Positions 44,357-55,200 are shown, numbered from the stretch's first letter. The stretch: DNA of 64,000 nt from Salinicola endophyticus (GCF_003206575.1 NZ_PZJO01000004.1:386177-450176); one strand, 5' to 3'. Made by a program: numbers and translations. The notes: generated by a model from the letters alone, not told the origin.

Positions 44357-44659
44357 ATGGAACTGACACCCCGAGACAAAGACAAGCTGCTGCTGTTCTC
44401 CGCCGCACAGCTGGCCGAGCGCCGCCGTGCGCGCGGGCTCAAGCTCAACTACCCGGAAGCGGTGGCGCTGATCAGCTTCGAGATTCTCGAAGGCGCCCGC
44501 GACGGGCGTAGCGTGGCCGAGCTGATGGGCTACGGTCGCGAGATTCTGACCCGCGACGACGTGATGGAGGGGGTCGCCGAGATGATCCCCGAAGTGCAGG
44601 TCGAGGCGACCTTTCCCGACGGCACCAAGCTGGTGACCGTGCATTCACCCATCGTGTGA
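44357..44659 (+). CDS. ureA: Urease gamma subunit
   Basis: A 100-residue structural subunit starting [40 protein letters not shown] and ending [11 protein letters not shown], the standard UreA ends and length. ATG at 44357 follows GGAGACGAGG. It is flanked by two repeat elements, unlike the tightly packed genes elsewhere in the operon. Confidence 0.96.
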   Translation: MELTPRDKDKLLLFSAAQLAERRRARGLKLNYPEAVALISFEILEGARDGRSVAELMGYGREILTRDDVMEGVAEMIPEVQVEATFPDGTKLVTVHSPIV

Positions 44660-44672
44660 GACGGTGGTTACA

Positions 44673-44860
44673 GATTCGACGAGCGAAGGCCAGACCGGGG
44701 CGCGTAGCTAAGGCGAAAGCGGGCGAAAAAAGGACCGGGCTGGCGCACCAGTTTACTTGGGTAAATGAGTATTTTGACGGGGGCGCCGAGCTCGGGCTCG
44801 CGTACGAGGTCGATTTCAACGCCGTATTGCCGAGCGCAGGCATTTTGTTAGCACTTTCTG
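44673..44860. repeat. Degenerate second copy of the ureD-ureA repeat element
   Basis: It shares TCGACGAGCGA at its left side and AGCGCAGGCATTT at its right side with the element at 44167-44309, and the inner order is similar (CAACGC..G.ATT). The outer inverted repeats are no longer recognisable. It fills most of the ureA-ureB gap. Confidence 0.6.
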
Positions 44861-44870
44861 AGGGGCGACC

Positions 44871-45349
44871 ATGATTCCCGGTGAATACCAGTTGCAAGAG
44901 GGCGAGATCGAGCTCAACGCGGGGCTGGACTCGATCACCCTGACGGTGGGCAACACCGGCGACCGTCCGATCCAGGTCGGTTCGCACTACCACTTCGCCG
45001 AGACCAATCCGGCGCTCGAGTTCGACCGTGGCGCCGCGCGGGGCTATCGGCTCGACGTACCGGCGGGCTCGGCGATCCGCTTCGAGCCCGGGCAGCGCCG
45101 GGCGGTGACGCTGGTGCCGTTCGCCGGCCGACGGCATGTCTACGGCTTCCGCGGCGAGGTCATGGGCGCACTCTCTAGCGCGCCCGATGCCGCGCGAACC
45201 GACGCGCCCGAAGACGCGCGAACTAACGCGCCCGAAGACGCGCGAACTAACGCGCCCGAAGACGCGCGAACCGAAGATGCGCGAACCGACGTGCCCGAAG
45301 ACACGCGGAGCTCACGCGACCGAGATGGCCAAGATCAGGAGGCGAACTG

Positions 45350-45350
<1 letters not shown>
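44871..45350 (+). CDS. ureB: Urease beta subunit with a repetitive C-terminal extension
   Basis: A 159-residue protein. Residues 1-~103 are a normal UreB ([49 protein letters not shown]). UreB is usually ~100-105 residues; the extra ~55 are mostly [12 protein letters not shown] octapeptide repeats and a polar end ([14 protein letters not shown]). The extension is strongly charged and probably disordered. The stop overlaps the ureC ATG by one base (TGATG). Confidence 0.93.
45192..45302 (+). repeat. 24-bp in-frame minisatellite in ureB
   Basis: Units at 45192-45215, 45216-45239 and 45240-45263, a shortened 15-base unit at 45264-45278, and one more at 45279-45302. The full unit encodes ARTNAPED or close variants. 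Copies two and three are identical. Confidence 0.92.
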
Positions 45351-47056
<1,706 letters not shown>

Positions 47057-47078
47057 TGCGGACGAGAAGGACGACACG

Positions 47079-47669
47079 ATGTTGAAGTTGATCGAGCGCC
47101 TGGACGCGGCCTGTGACATTGTCGCCGACGACAGCGTCACGCTCCCCTTCGAGCTGCGCTGCCGCGGGCGCCTCAAGGCCACCAGCGATGCCGGGCGCGA
47201 GCTGGGGCTGTTTCTCGACCGCGGGCCGGTGCTGCGCCACGGTGCGCTGCTGCGCGCCGAAAGCGGTGAGGTGATCGCGGTGCGCGCCGCCGACGAGCCG
47301 GTGGTCACGGCCCGGGTCGAGGGCACGCTGGCGCTGGCCAGGCTCTGCTACCACCTGGGCAACCGCCATGTGCAGCTGGCGCTGGGTGCCGAGGAGGAGT
47401 GCGGCTGGGTGCGCTTTCCTCCCGACCATGTGCTGGAGGCGCTGGCGACCCGCCTGGGGGCGACCCTGGAGCGCCACCGCGCGCCCTTCGATCCGGAGTC
47501 CGGGGCCTATGCCGAAGGCCACGCGCATGGCCATGGTCACAGCCACGGCCACACGCATGGTGCTGATCATGGGCACCGTCATGAGCATAGCCACGCGCCC
47601 GATCAGAGTGCCCCCGGTCGCGCCCTGGTCTACGACTTCGTGCCGCGCGGCCGCGGGCGCGAGCACTGA
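47079..47669 (+). CDS. ureE: Urease accessory nickel chaperone UreE
   Basis: A 196-residue protein with the UreE N domain (LPFELRCRGRLKATSDAGRELGLFLDRG) and metal-binding C domain (CYHLGNRHVQLAL). A long His-rich tail (GHAHGHGHSHGHTHGADHGHRHEHSH) follows, which stores or delivers nickel to UreG. ATG at 47079 is 22 bases after ureC, with AGAAGGA as ribosome site. Confidence 0.95.
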   Translation: MLKLIERLDAACDIVADDSVTLPFELRCRGRLKATSDAGRELGLFLDRGPVLRHGALLRAESGEVIAVRAADEPVVTARVEGTLALARLCYHLGNRHVQLALGAEEECGWVRFPPDHVLEALATRLGATLERHRAPFDPESGAYAEGHAHGHGHSHGHTHGADHGHRHEHSHAPDQSAPGRALVYDFVPRGRGREH

Positions 47670-47671
47670 GC

Positions 47672-48358
47672 GTGGCGCCGGCATCGACACGCTCACCCTT
47701 GGCGCTGCTGGGTCTGATGCAGCTGGTGAGTCCGGCACTGCCGATCGGCGCCTTCGCCTGGTCGCAGGGGTTGGAGAGCGCCTTCGAACTCGGCTGGGTG
47801 AAGGACGAAGCGACGCTCGGTGCCTGGCTCGACGGGGTGCTCGAGGATGGCCTGACCCGCTGCGAACTGCCGCTGCTCGAACGCCTGTGGCAAGCCTGGG
47901 AGAGCGGGGATCGCGAGGCGCTGGCGGCCTGGAACGACTGGCTGCTGGCCAATCGTGAGACCCACGAGCTGGCCGAAGAGGATCTGCGCCTGGGGCAGTC
48001 GCTGGCGCGCCTGCTCGGCGATCTGGAGCTGCTGCCGGAAGATGGCTGGCTGCCGCCGACGCCCACCTACGTCACGCTGTTCGCCTGGGCGGCGCAGCGG
48101 CGCGGCATCGCGCTGGCGGATGCCCAGCTGGGATTCGCCTGGGCCTGGCTCGAGAACCAGCTGGCGGCGGCGTGCAAGGCGTTGCCGCTGGGGCAGACCG
48201 CGGCCCAGCGACTGGTGGAGCGGCTGCGCCCGGTGCTGGCGGCGGCGGTGACGCGGGCCGCCGAGCTCGATGACGACGCCCTGGGTCCGGCGCTGCCGGG
48301 GCTGGCCCTGGCCAGTGCGCTGCACGAGACGCAGTACTCGCGACTGTTTCGCAGCTGA
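47672..48358 (+). CDS. ureF: Urease accessory protein UreF
   Basis: A 228-residue helical protein with LQLVSPALPIGAFAWSQGLESAFELGWVKDE, the typical UreF opening, and a conserved C-terminal LALASALHETQYSRLFRS. It starts with GTG at 47672 two bases after ureE. It acts as gatekeeper for UreG GTPase in the UreDFG complex. Confidence 0.94.
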   Translation: MAPASTRSPLALLGLMQLVSPALPIGAFAWSQGLESAFELGWVKDEATLGAWLDGVLEDGLTRCELPLLERLWQAWESGDREALAAWNDWLLANRETHELAEEDLRLGQSLARLLGDLELLPEDGWLPPTPTYVTLFAWAAQRRGIALADAQLGFAWAWLENQLAAACKALPLGQTAAQRLVERLRPVLAAAVTRAAELDDDALGPALPGLALASALHETQYSRLFRS

Positions 48359-48406
48359 TGTCGGCATCGGGATGAGCCTTCCGGGGCTTACCCGGTGTCA
48401 TACCGA

Positions 48407-48440
48407 GGTTTCATCCGGAATGTGCGGTTTCATCCGGAAT
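48407..48440. repeat. 15-bp direct repeat in the ureF-ureG spacer
   Basis: GGTTTCATCCGGAAT occurs at 48407-48421 and 48426-48440, starts 19 bases apart, upstream of the ureG ribosome site. Confidence 0.8.
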
Positions 48441-48496
48441 AGGTACGCCGCGCCGTGGCGGGATGGGGCGGCGCGAAGACGAAAGGAGAGAGGGAT

Positions 48497-49159
48497 ATGC
48501 AACACTGTCTGCGAGTTGGCGTCGGGGGCCCGGTCGGGTCCGGCAAGACCGCACTGCTCAAGCAGCTCTGCCTGGCACTGCGCGAGCACTACGATATCGC
48601 GGTGGTCACCAACGACATTTATACCCGCGAGGACGCAGACTTCCTGCTGCGCCATGACGCCCTCGACGCCGACCGCATCATCGGTGTCGAGACCGGCGGC
48701 TGCCCGCATACCGCGATCCGCGAAGACGCCTCGATGAACCTGGCGGCGATCGACGATCTCCATGCGCGGCATCCGACGCTGGAGCTGGTGCTGGTGGAGT
48801 CGGGGGGCGACAACCTCGCCGCCACCTTCAGCCCCGAACTCTCCGATCTGACCCTCTATGTGATCGATGTCTCCGCCGGCGACAAGATACCGCGCAAGGG
48901 CGGGCCGGGGATCACCAAGTCGGATCTGCTGATCATCAACAAGATCGATATCGCCGAGCGCGTGCACGCATCGCTCGAGGTCATGGAGCGTGACGCCAAG
49001 ATGATGCGCGGCCCGCGCCCCTTCGTGTTCGCCAATCTCTACGACGGCGTCGGCGTCGAGACCATCGTGCGCTTCATTCTCGACCGCGGCATGCTGCCGG
49101 AGCGCCGCGGTGAGGCGCAGCGGGCGCGGCCCGACCAGGCGCTGCTGTGCGCCGAGTGA
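48497..49159 (+). CDS. ureG: Urease accessory GTPase UreG
   Basis: A 220-residue SIMIBI-class GTPase that delivers nickel. P-loop GPVGSGKT at 11-18, the metal-binding CPH in [31 protein letters not shown], and the guanine motif NKID are present. ATG at 48497 follows AAAGGAGAGAGG. It is 138 bases from ureF. Confidence 0.97.
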   Translation: MQHCLRVGVGGPVGSGKTALLKQLCLALREHYDIAVVTNDIYTREDADFLLRHDALDADRIIGVETGGCPHTAIREDASMNLAAIDDLHARHPTLELVLVESGGDNLAATFSPELSDLTLYVIDVSAGDKIPRKGGPGITKSDLLIINKIDIAERVHASLEVMERDAKMMRGPRPFVFANLYDGVGVETIVRFILDRGMLPERRGEAQRARPDQALLCAE

Positions 49160-49238
49160 ATCGGCCCTGTTCACGCTGATGTCGACGCCTTCACACCCAA
49201 GCCACTACCCATCACCCACCATCCACAAGGAGTGACCC

Positions 49239-49850
49239 ATGCAAGCTCAACCCTCTCGTCGCGCGGCGCGCTATCTGGCCTGGCTCGGTGCCCCGCTGGC
49301 ACTGCTGTTGGCCTCGGTGGCCTATGCCCATCCGGGGCATCTGCCGCATACCCACGGTGGCAGCTTCCTGGCCGGGCTGATGCACCCGCTGACCGGTCTC
49401 GATCATCTGCTGGCGATGCTGGCGATCGGGCTGTGGAGCTGCCGTCAGGCGCCCACGCTGCGCCGGGCGATGCCTGCATTGATCGCCCTGGGCATGGTGT
49501 GTGGTGCCGGTCTGGCCTGGGCCGGGGTGCCGCTGCTGGGCGTGGAGTTCGGCATCGCCTCCAGCGTGCTGCTGGCGGGTGTGCTGTTGGCGACGCTGGT
49601 CAAGCTGCCCAGCGCGGTGGGTGGCACGCTGGTGTTCGCGTTCATCCTGCTGCACGGCCATGCCCACGGCAGCGAGCTGGCCCCCGGCGCCTCGGCGCTG
49701 CTCTATGCGCTGGGCTTCGTGGTCACCAGCGTGGCGATCACCCTGGTCGGGCGCCATGCCGGTGCCTGGCTGGCCCAGCGTGACAGCCGCTGGCTGCGCG
49801 GTATCGGTGCCGCCATCGCTGCGGCCGGCGGGGCGCTGATGCTGAGCTGA
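49239..49850 (+). CDS. ureJ: HupE/UreJ family nickel or urea-associated membrane protein
   Basis: A 203-residue protein with a cleavable signal (LAWLGAPLALLLASVAYAHPGH) and about six membrane segments. The HupE/UreJ signature HPLTGLDHLLAMLAIGLWS and the LLHGHAHGSEL motif supply potential metal-binding His. As the last gene of the ure cluster it probably aids nickel uptake. ACAAGGAGTG precedes the ATG. Confidence 0.92.
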   Translation: MQAQPSRRAARYLAWLGAPLALLLASVAYAHPGHLPHTHGGSFLAGLMHPLTGLDHLLAMLAIGLWSCRQAPTLRRAMPALIALGMVCGAGLAWAGVPLLGVEFGIASSVLLAGVLLATLVKLPSAVGGTLVFAFILLHGHAHGSELAPGASALLYALGFVVTSVAITLVGRHAGAWLAQRDSRWLRGIGAAIAAAGGALMLS

Positions 49851-49990
49851 GGGTGCCGGCGCGGTATCTCTCTCGGCCTCCCTTTCGGCATCGGCTGCGT
49901 ATCTTGGCTCCCTGCTGGGCTGCATCGCCCAGCAGGCAGCTCGGTGCCGTGACGGCGGTCGCGGCGCCGGCGCGCTGTGTCGATCCTTCC

Positions 49991-50010
49991 AGGCCGCATC
50001 CGCGGCCTTT
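49991..50010 (+). terminator. Terminator hairpin after ureJ
   Basis: Stem AGGCCGC / GCGGCCT with an ATCC loop followed by TTTG. A further 10-bp hairpin (CCTGCTGGGC / GCCCAGCAGG) at 49911-49936 lies just before. They probably end the urt-ure transcript. Confidence 0.55.
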
Positions 50011-50030
50011 GTCATGCTGGCGTGTTCAGG

Positions 50031-50846
50031 TCAGCGGGGATGACGCACGCGGCGATAGCCCGCATTGATGAAGCAGTAGCCGCCGTAGGCGATCAGCCCG
50101 CAGGCGACACCGCCCAGCAGGAAGTCGCCGTAGGGCTGGTGGGCCAGCAGGTCGAGGGCGCCGCCCAGCCCCTGGGTCTGGCTGGGCGAGAGCTGCCAGG
50201 CAGCCAGACCGAGCAGGCCGCCGATCAGGATGAAGGTCACCCCACGGGCGGCCAGCCCGAGTCTGGCAATCCCCTCGAGCAGCGGCAGCGGCGGGTTGGG
50301 GCGCTGGTCGAGATGCCAGTTCTTGCGGTAGGCGCGGCGCCAGGCGCGCACGAGCTGATGCACGCCGACTGCGACGAAGCCCAACCCCACCGCCAGCAGC
50401 AGCCAGCGCCCGCCGGGGACGCCCAGCAGCCACTCGGTGCGGCGGCGGTTATCCTCCTGCGAAGAGCTCGCCACGCTGTGCATCAGCAGGGTCGCGCACT
50501 GCCACGCCAGGGTGGCGTAGAGCCCGGCGCTGAGGGCGAATCCCAGCCGCTGCAGCCAGCCTTTCCAGTCGTTACCCTTGTGCTCGGTGTCCCAGATCGC
50601 CTGCCCCAGGCGCCAGGCCACGTAGGCGACCAGACCCAGGCCGAGCAGCACCAGCAGCACGCTGCCGAAGGGCCATAGCGCGATCTTGCGGATCACCTCG
50701 CTGGTGCCGCTCTCGCTGCCGCCCAGGCCGATGGTGGTGAGCAGGGCGAGCCAGCCCACCGCGATATAGATCAGGCCCTTGGCGGTATAGCCGGCGGACG
50801 CGCTGAAGCGCAGCCCGTCACGGAGTCGAGAGCGTCGTTGCGGCAT
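50031..50846 (-). CDS. DUF1206 membrane protein
   Basis: A 271-residue protein with six hydrophobic segments in three similar pairs: GYTAKGLIYIAVGWLALL, GFALSAGLYATLAWQ and GLAARGVTFILIGGLLGLAAW each begin with the G-x2-A-x-G pattern of DUF1206 and are followed by a second helix (GSVLLVLLGLGLVAYVAWRLGQAI and so on). Function unknown in all members. It is convergent with ureJ. Confidence 0.85.
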   Translation of the reverse strand: MPQRRSRLRDGLRFSASAGYTAKGLIYIAVGWLALLTTIGLGGSESGTSEVIRKIALWPFGSVLLVLLGLGLVAYVAWRLGQAIWDTEHKGNDWKGWLQRLGFALSAGLYATLAWQCATLLMHSVASSSQEDNRRRTEWLLGVPGGRWLLLAVGLGFVAVGVHQLVRAWRRAYRKNWHLDQRPNPPLPLLEGIARLGLAARGVTFILIGGLLGLAAWQLSPSQTQGLGGALDLLAHQPYGDFLLGGVACGLIAYGGYCFINAGYRRVRHPR

Positions 50847-51056
50847 GGAGGTCCTTGAACGCGAATGATCCCTGCAGCCTAGCAGTTCGCCGGATTAGGC
50901 GCCGATTCATCGCACCGGGCGCGCTACGCTCGCGTCCTCTTCATCACCGTGCCGGCCATCGACAGGGCCCTGCCGCGCTCCCCGGTGCGATACGTTATCC
51001 TGTCGCTGGCCGCCGCATGGGGCCGTGAAAACTCGTGAAACACTGTGGGAACATCG

Positions 51057-51290
51057 ATGAAGCATTTCGTGGTACGCCCGCGCTCGGCGGCGGGCTGGGG
51101 TCTGTTGCTGCTGTTCCTGGGCCTGATCATGATGGGCCTGTGGCCGGTGGTGGCCGGGGTCAATCGGGCGCGGCTGGCGTTCGGGCTGCCGTGGCTGGCG
51201 CTATGGGCCTATGCGATCGTGGCCGGCTGCTGGATCGCCATGCTGCTGGGCAACCGCTGGCTGGCGCGGAGGGCGCGCGGGGATGACTAG
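51057..51290 (+). CDS. Small membrane protein, DUF3311/symporter accessory type
   Basis: A 77-residue protein with two membrane segments (GWGLLLLFLGLIMMGLWPVVAGVN and LPWLALWAYAIVAGCWIAMLLG) and a basic C-terminus. Small DUF3311/YhdT-like partners regularly precede sodium:solute symporter genes, and this one overlaps the symporter gene by eight bases. ATG 51057 or an earlier GTG at 51045 are both possible. Confidence 0.75.
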   Translation: MKHFVVRPRSAAGWGLLLLFLGLIMMGLWPVVAGVNRARLAFGLPWLALWAYAIVAGCWIAMLLGNRWLARRARGDD

Positions 51291-52770
51291 CCTGTCGACG
51301 AGCAGTCTGGCCCCGCTGTGGATCACCCTGAGCTATGTCGCGGTGGCGCTGGTGATCGGCCTGGGCGCGCGCCGCGGTCGCGTCATGGACAGCCTGGAGG
51401 AGTGGGGCGTCGCCGGACGCAGCATGGGGACGGTGACCCTCTATCTGCTGATCGCCGCCGGCAGCATCAGCGCCTACACCTTCATGGGCGCGCCCGGTTG
51501 GGCCTACAGCAAGGGCGTTGCGGTCTTCTACGTGGTGATCTATCTCTCCTATCTGGCGCTGGTGGCCTGGTATTGCGGTCCGCGGGTGTGGGAGTTCGGC
51601 CGGCGCTTCGGCCACGTCACCCAGGGGGCGGCCATCGCCGACCGTTATCAGAGTCCGCTGCTGGGTGGCCTGGCGGCGCTGGTGATGTCGATCGGCTCGC
51701 TGGCCTATGCGGTGCTGCAGACCATGGGCTCGGCCTACATCCTGGCGGTGATGAGCGGCGGGCGCATTCCGGTCTGGGCAGGGGTGATTCTGATCCTGGC
51801 GGCGATGGCGCTCTATCTCTACGTCAGTGGGCAGCACGCCATCGGTCTGACCAACGCCTTTCAGGGTGTGCTGATGCTGGTGGTGGCGTGGAGCGTGGGG
51901 CTGTGGTCGGCCCATACCGCCAGCGGCGAGCTGGGCTTCGGCGCCATCTTCGCGCGTCTGCAGGCGGAGCGTCCCGACTTCCTGACCTTGCCGGGGGCGG
52001 GCGGTGACATGAGCTTCGCCTTCTGGACCACCTCGATCATCGTCTCGATGCTGTCGTTCATGCCACCGGTATGGAGTCAGTGGATGAGCGCCCGCTCGGC
52101 CGACACCATCCGGCGCAGCGCGACCTGGCTGCCGACCTACTACATCGTGGTGCTGCCGATGGTGGTGGTGGGCTTCATCGGCATCCTCGCGCTGCCGCAG
52201 CTCGAACGCGCCGATACCGTGGCCTTGAGCTACGCCCTCGGCCACCTTCCGGTCTGGCTGGTGGGGCTGCTGGGGGCGGGCACCCTGGCCGCGGCGATGT
52301 CCTCATGCGAGCCGTTTCTGCACTCGGTGGCCATGGCTTATGCGCGCGATATCGCCCAGCCGCTGTGGCGGCTGGGCGATAGCGCCACGGCGCGACTGGC
52401 TCGGCGGCTGCTGGTCCCGATCATGGCGCTGATCGTCGCCCCGGTGGCGATCAGTGAGCCGAGCAACCTGGTGATGATCCTGCTGGTGGGGCTCGGCTTC
52501 GCCACCCAGGTGCTGCCAGCCTTCATCGGCATGTTCGTGTGGACCCGGGCCTCCACCGCCGGGGTGATCGCCGGTATCGTCGCCGGTTTCTGCGTGACCC
52601 TCGCTTTCACCCTGATCTGGCGCAACCCCCTCGGCGTGCATGCCGGCTTCTGGGGGCTGCTGGTCAACCTGCCATTGTTCGTGGGCGTGTCGCTGCTCAC
52701 CCGGCCGGTGCGCGATGACGTGGTCGAGCGCTTCTTCGCCATCAGCGCCCCGGGTCGCTCCCGCGCCTGA
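51283..52770 (+). CDS. Sodium:solute symporter family transporter
   Basis: A 495-residue SSS (LeuT-fold) transporter with about 13 membrane segments. EEWGVAGRSMGTVTLYLLIAAGSISAYTFMGAPGWAYSKG is the typical SSS opening, and MVVVGFIGILALPQL and AGTLAAAMSSCEPFLHS follow (the last close to the SSS motif region). It starts inside the small membrane protein gene, so the two are coupled. The substrate could be an organic acid, amino acid or pantothenate-like solute and cannot be fixed. Confidence 0.88.
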   Translation: MTSLSTSSLAPLWITLSYVAVALVIGLGARRGRVMDSLEEWGVAGRSMGTVTLYLLIAAGSISAYTFMGAPGWAYSKGVAVFYVVIYLSYLALVAWYCGPRVWEFGRRFGHVTQGAAIADRYQSPLLGGLAALVMSIGSLAYAVLQTMGSAYILAVMSGGRIPVWAGVILILAAMALYLYVSGQHAIGLTNAFQGVLMLVVAWSVGLWSAHTASGELGFGAIFARLQAERPDFLTLPGAGGDMSFAFWTTSIIVSMLSFMPPVWSQWMSARSADTIRRSATWLPTYYIVVLPMVVVGFIGILALPQLERADTVALSYALGHLPVWLVGLLGAGTLAAAMSSCEPFLHSVAMAYARDIAQPLWRLGDSATARLARRLLVPIMALIVAPVAISEPSNLVMILLVGLGFATQVLPAFIGMFVWTRASTAGVIAGIVAGFCVTLAFTLIWRNPLGVHAGFWGLLVNLPLFVGVSLLTRPVRDDVVERFFAISAPGRSRA

Positions 52771-52785
52771 CTGGCGCGGGTGGTG

Positions 52786-53532
52786 TCAGGCCGGATTGGC
52801 GGCGAGAATCTTCTTCAGGAAGCGCTGGGTGCGTTCATCGCGTGGCTGGCTGAAGAGTGTCGCCGGCGGTGCCTGTTCGATGATTCGGCCCTCGTCCATG
52901 AACACCACGCGGTCGGCGACGTCGCGGGCGAACTGCATCTCGTGGGTCACCACGATCATGGTCTGGTGCTCCGCCGCGAGCTGTTTCATCAGTCCCAGTA
53001 CCTCCTCGACCCACTGCGGGTCGAGGGCGGAGGTCGGCTCGTCGAACAGGATCACCTCGGCGTTGGCCGCCATCGCTCGGCCGATACCGACACGCTGCTG
53101 CTGCCCCCCGGAGAGCGAGGCCGGATAGGCATCGGCCTTGTCGGCCAGGCCGATGCGCTCGAGGATCTTGCGCGCCCGGGCATGCGCCTCGCGCTTGGAG
53201 AGGCGGTCGACCACGATCATGCCTTCGGCGATGTTCTCCAGTGCGGTCTTGTTGGCGAACAGCGCATAGTTCTGGAACACGAAGGCGGTGCGCCGGCGCA
53301 GGGCGAGAATCTGCGCCTGGGTGGCGCGGGTGACATCGACCTGGAGATCGCCCACGGTGAGCTGGCCGGCATCGGGGCGCTCGAGGAAGTTGATGCAGCG
53401 CAGCAGGGTCGACTTGCCGGTACCGGAAGGGCCGACCACGACGATGATCTCCCCCCGCGAGAGCTGGAGGTCTATGGCGTCGAAGACCACCTGGTCGCCG
53501 AACTGCTTGCGCAAACCCTTGAGTTCGATCAT
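52786..53532 (-). CDS. Polar amino-acid ABC transporter ATP-binding protein
   Basis: A 248-residue ATPase of the GlnQ/TcyN type: Walker A GPSGTGKSTLLRCINFLERPD, Q-loop FVFQNYALFANKTALENIAEG, signature SLSGGQQQRVGIGRAMA, Walker B VILFDEPTSALDP and H-loop VTHEM. ATG at 53532 overlaps the permease stop (ATGA). It forms a transporter with 53529-54212 and 54345-55127. Confidence 0.95.
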   Translation of the reverse strand: MIELKGLRKQFGDQVVFDAIDLQLSRGEIIVVVGPSGTGKSTLLRCINFLERPDAGQLTVGDLQVDVTRATQAQILALRRRTAFVFQNYALFANKTALENIAEGMIVVDRLSKREAHARARKILERIGLADKADAYPASLSGGQQQRVGIGRAMAANAEVILFDEPTSALDPQWVEEVLGLMKQLAAEHQTMIVVTHEMQFARDVADRVVFMDEGRIIEQAPPATLFSQPRDERTQRFLKKILAANPA

Positions 53533-54212
53533 CGCTGATAGGCCCGATTGAGTCGTTGTTCCAGCCATTTCTGTACCCACGACAGGGCTTCCACCACGAC
53601 CCAGTAGATCACGGCGACGACCAGAAAGGCTTCGAAGTAGAGGAAGCTGCTGGCGGCTTCCTTCTGGGTCGCCCCCATCAGCTCGGTGACGCCCAGCGTG
53701 AAGGCGAGCGAGGTCGACTTGATCATGTCGATGAAGTAGTTCATCAGCGTCGGCGTGGCGACGCGGGTCGCCTGGGGCAGCACGATACGCCGCATCAACT
53801 GGCCCTGGGTCATGCCTACCGAGAGCGCGGCCTCGGTCTGGCTACGGTCGATCCCGACGATGGCGGCGCGGATCGACTCCGCCATGTAGGCCGAGAAGTG
53901 CAGGGTCAGGCCGAGAATGGTGGCGGTGATGCCGTTGATCGAGACCAGGAAGGTGAGCACCTGGGGCAGACCGTAATAGAACAGAAACAACTGCACCAGC
54001 AGCGGCGTGCCGCGGAAGAACGAGATGAACAGCATGGCGAAGGCGTTGAGCCCGGGCAACTCGGTCACCCGGATTACCGCCAGCAGCGAGGCCAGGACCA
54101 GGGCGCACAGCATGCCCGCGGCGGCCATGCCCAGGGTCAACGGTAGATAGCTCAGAAGGATGGGCACCAGGCCCAGCATATAGTCGACATTGAGTGCATG
54201 CATGGAGGTCAC
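53529..54212 (-). CDS. Polar amino-acid ABC transporter permease
   Basis: A 227-residue HisM/YecS-type permease with about five membrane segments and the binding-protein-dependent EAA motif EAALSVGMTQGQLMRRIVLPQA. GLPQVLTFLVSINGITATILGLTLHFSAYMAESIRAAI is typical of this class. With one permease gene the channel is probably a homodimer. It overlaps the ATPase gene. Confidence 0.94.
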   Translation of the reverse strand: MTSMHALNVDYMLGLVPILLSYLPLTLGMAAAGMLCALVLASLLAVIRVTELPGLNAFAMLFISFFRGTPLLVQLFLFYYGLPQVLTFLVSINGITATILGLTLHFSAYMAESIRAAIVGIDRSQTEAALSVGMTQGQLMRRIVLPQATRVATPTLMNYFIDMIKSTSLAFTLGVTELMGATQKEAASSFLYFEAFLVVAVIYWVVVEALSWVQKWLEQRLNRAYQR

Positions 54213-54245
54213 TACGCCGCGCAGCGCGGCCGTGGATAACAGAAA

Positions 54246-54275
54246 GGCCCATGAAGCCGGCGAGCGTCATGGGCC
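54246..54275 (-). terminator. Intercistronic hairpin between binding protein and permease genes
   Basis: A perfect 9-bp stem GGCCCATGA / TCATGGGCC followed (minus strand) by TTTCTGTTAT. It probably attenuates read-through so that more binding protein than permease is made. Confidence 0.6.
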
Positions 54276-54344
54276 GTGTCGCCCCGGCGCAGCCCTGCGT
54301 GTAGGACGCAGGGCACGACTCGAGGGCGGCGTGGGATCAGAATA

Positions 54345-55127
54345 TCAGGGTTGGGTGATATCGGTACCGAACCACTTCTCGGAGATCGCTCTCAGCTTGC
54401 CGCTGTCGCGCAGCTTGGCCAGTGCGGCGTTGACGCGATCGCGCAGGGCAGCGCCGGCCTCGTCGTCACGGAACGGGTAGGCGTTCTGGATCTGCGAGAA
54501 GGGCTGACCGGCGAGCTCGAGCGGCAACGGCTTGTCCTTGATCACCTGGGTCGCGCTGACACGATCCATGACGAAGGCGTCGGCACGGCCGAGGGCGACG
54601 TCCTGCTCGATGTTGGAGTCGTAGGTCTTGATGTCGATCTGGTCGGCGTAGGGCAGCTCCTCGAGCAGTGCCTCGTAGTTGGAGCCGAGGTTGACCGCAA
54701 CGGTCTTGCCCTTCAGATCTTCGACACCGTGGATGGCGTCGTTGCCCTTGCGCACCACGACCTGGGCGCCGTCATAGACGTAGGGCGTGCTGAACAGGTA
54801 CTTCTTCTCGCGCTCGGGAGTGATGGTGATCTGGTTGGCGATGGTGTCGATACGCCCGGAGTCGAGCATCCCGGCAAGCCCGGAGAAGCTGGCGGTGACG
54901 AAATCGATGTCGTCGCCGGTCTCTTCGCCGATGGCGTTCATCAGGTCGACCTCGAAGCCCTTGAGCACGTCATGGTCGACGAAGGTGAACGGATAGTAGC
55001 CGCCGGACATACCGACGCGCAGGGTGTCGGCATGCGCCATGCCGCTCAGTGAGGCCAGTCCCAGGCTCAGCGCCAGGGCGCCGCCGCGGAGCATGCGGCC
55101 AGCCATAGAGTATGAGTATCGAGCCAT
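54345..55127 (-). CDS. Polar amino-acid (cystine-like) ABC transporter substrate-binding protein
   Basis: A 260-residue SBP family 3 protein. A signal peptide covers residues ~1-33 (RGGALALSLGLASLSGMAHA). Then come LRVGMSGGYYPFTFVDHDVLKGFEVDLMNAIGEETG, FVTASFSGLAGMLDSGRIDTIANQITITPEREKKYLFSTPY and VNLGSNYEALLEE. The IANQ-T-T-ER-KY-FSTPY pattern resembles cystine binders such as YtmK/TcyK. ATG at 55127 follows GAGGAGATT; the frame runs open to 55565 without support. Confidence 0.9.
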   Translation of the reverse strand: MARYSYSMAGRMLRGGALALSLGLASLSGMAHADTLRVGMSGGYYPFTFVDHDVLKGFEVDLMNAIGEETGDDIDFVTASFSGLAGMLDSGRIDTIANQITITPEREKKYLFSTPYVYDGAQVVVRKGNDAIHGVEDLKGKTVAVNLGSNYEALLEELPYADQIDIKTYDSNIEQDVALGRADAFVMDRVSATQVIKDKPLPLELAGQPFSQIQNAYPFRDDEAGAALRDRVNAALAKLRDSGKLRAISEKWFGTDITQP

Positions 55128-55200
55128 GCGGGGAATCTCCTCGTCGATAGGGCCGGCGCGGGATATGGCCGCGCTGCCGTGAGTGGACGTAGCATAGCGC

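Noticed and set aside
45192..45302. CRISPR-like array in ureB (and in the YdiJ gene)
   Set aside because: Repeats are directly adjacent without spacers and stay in frame; these are minisatellites.
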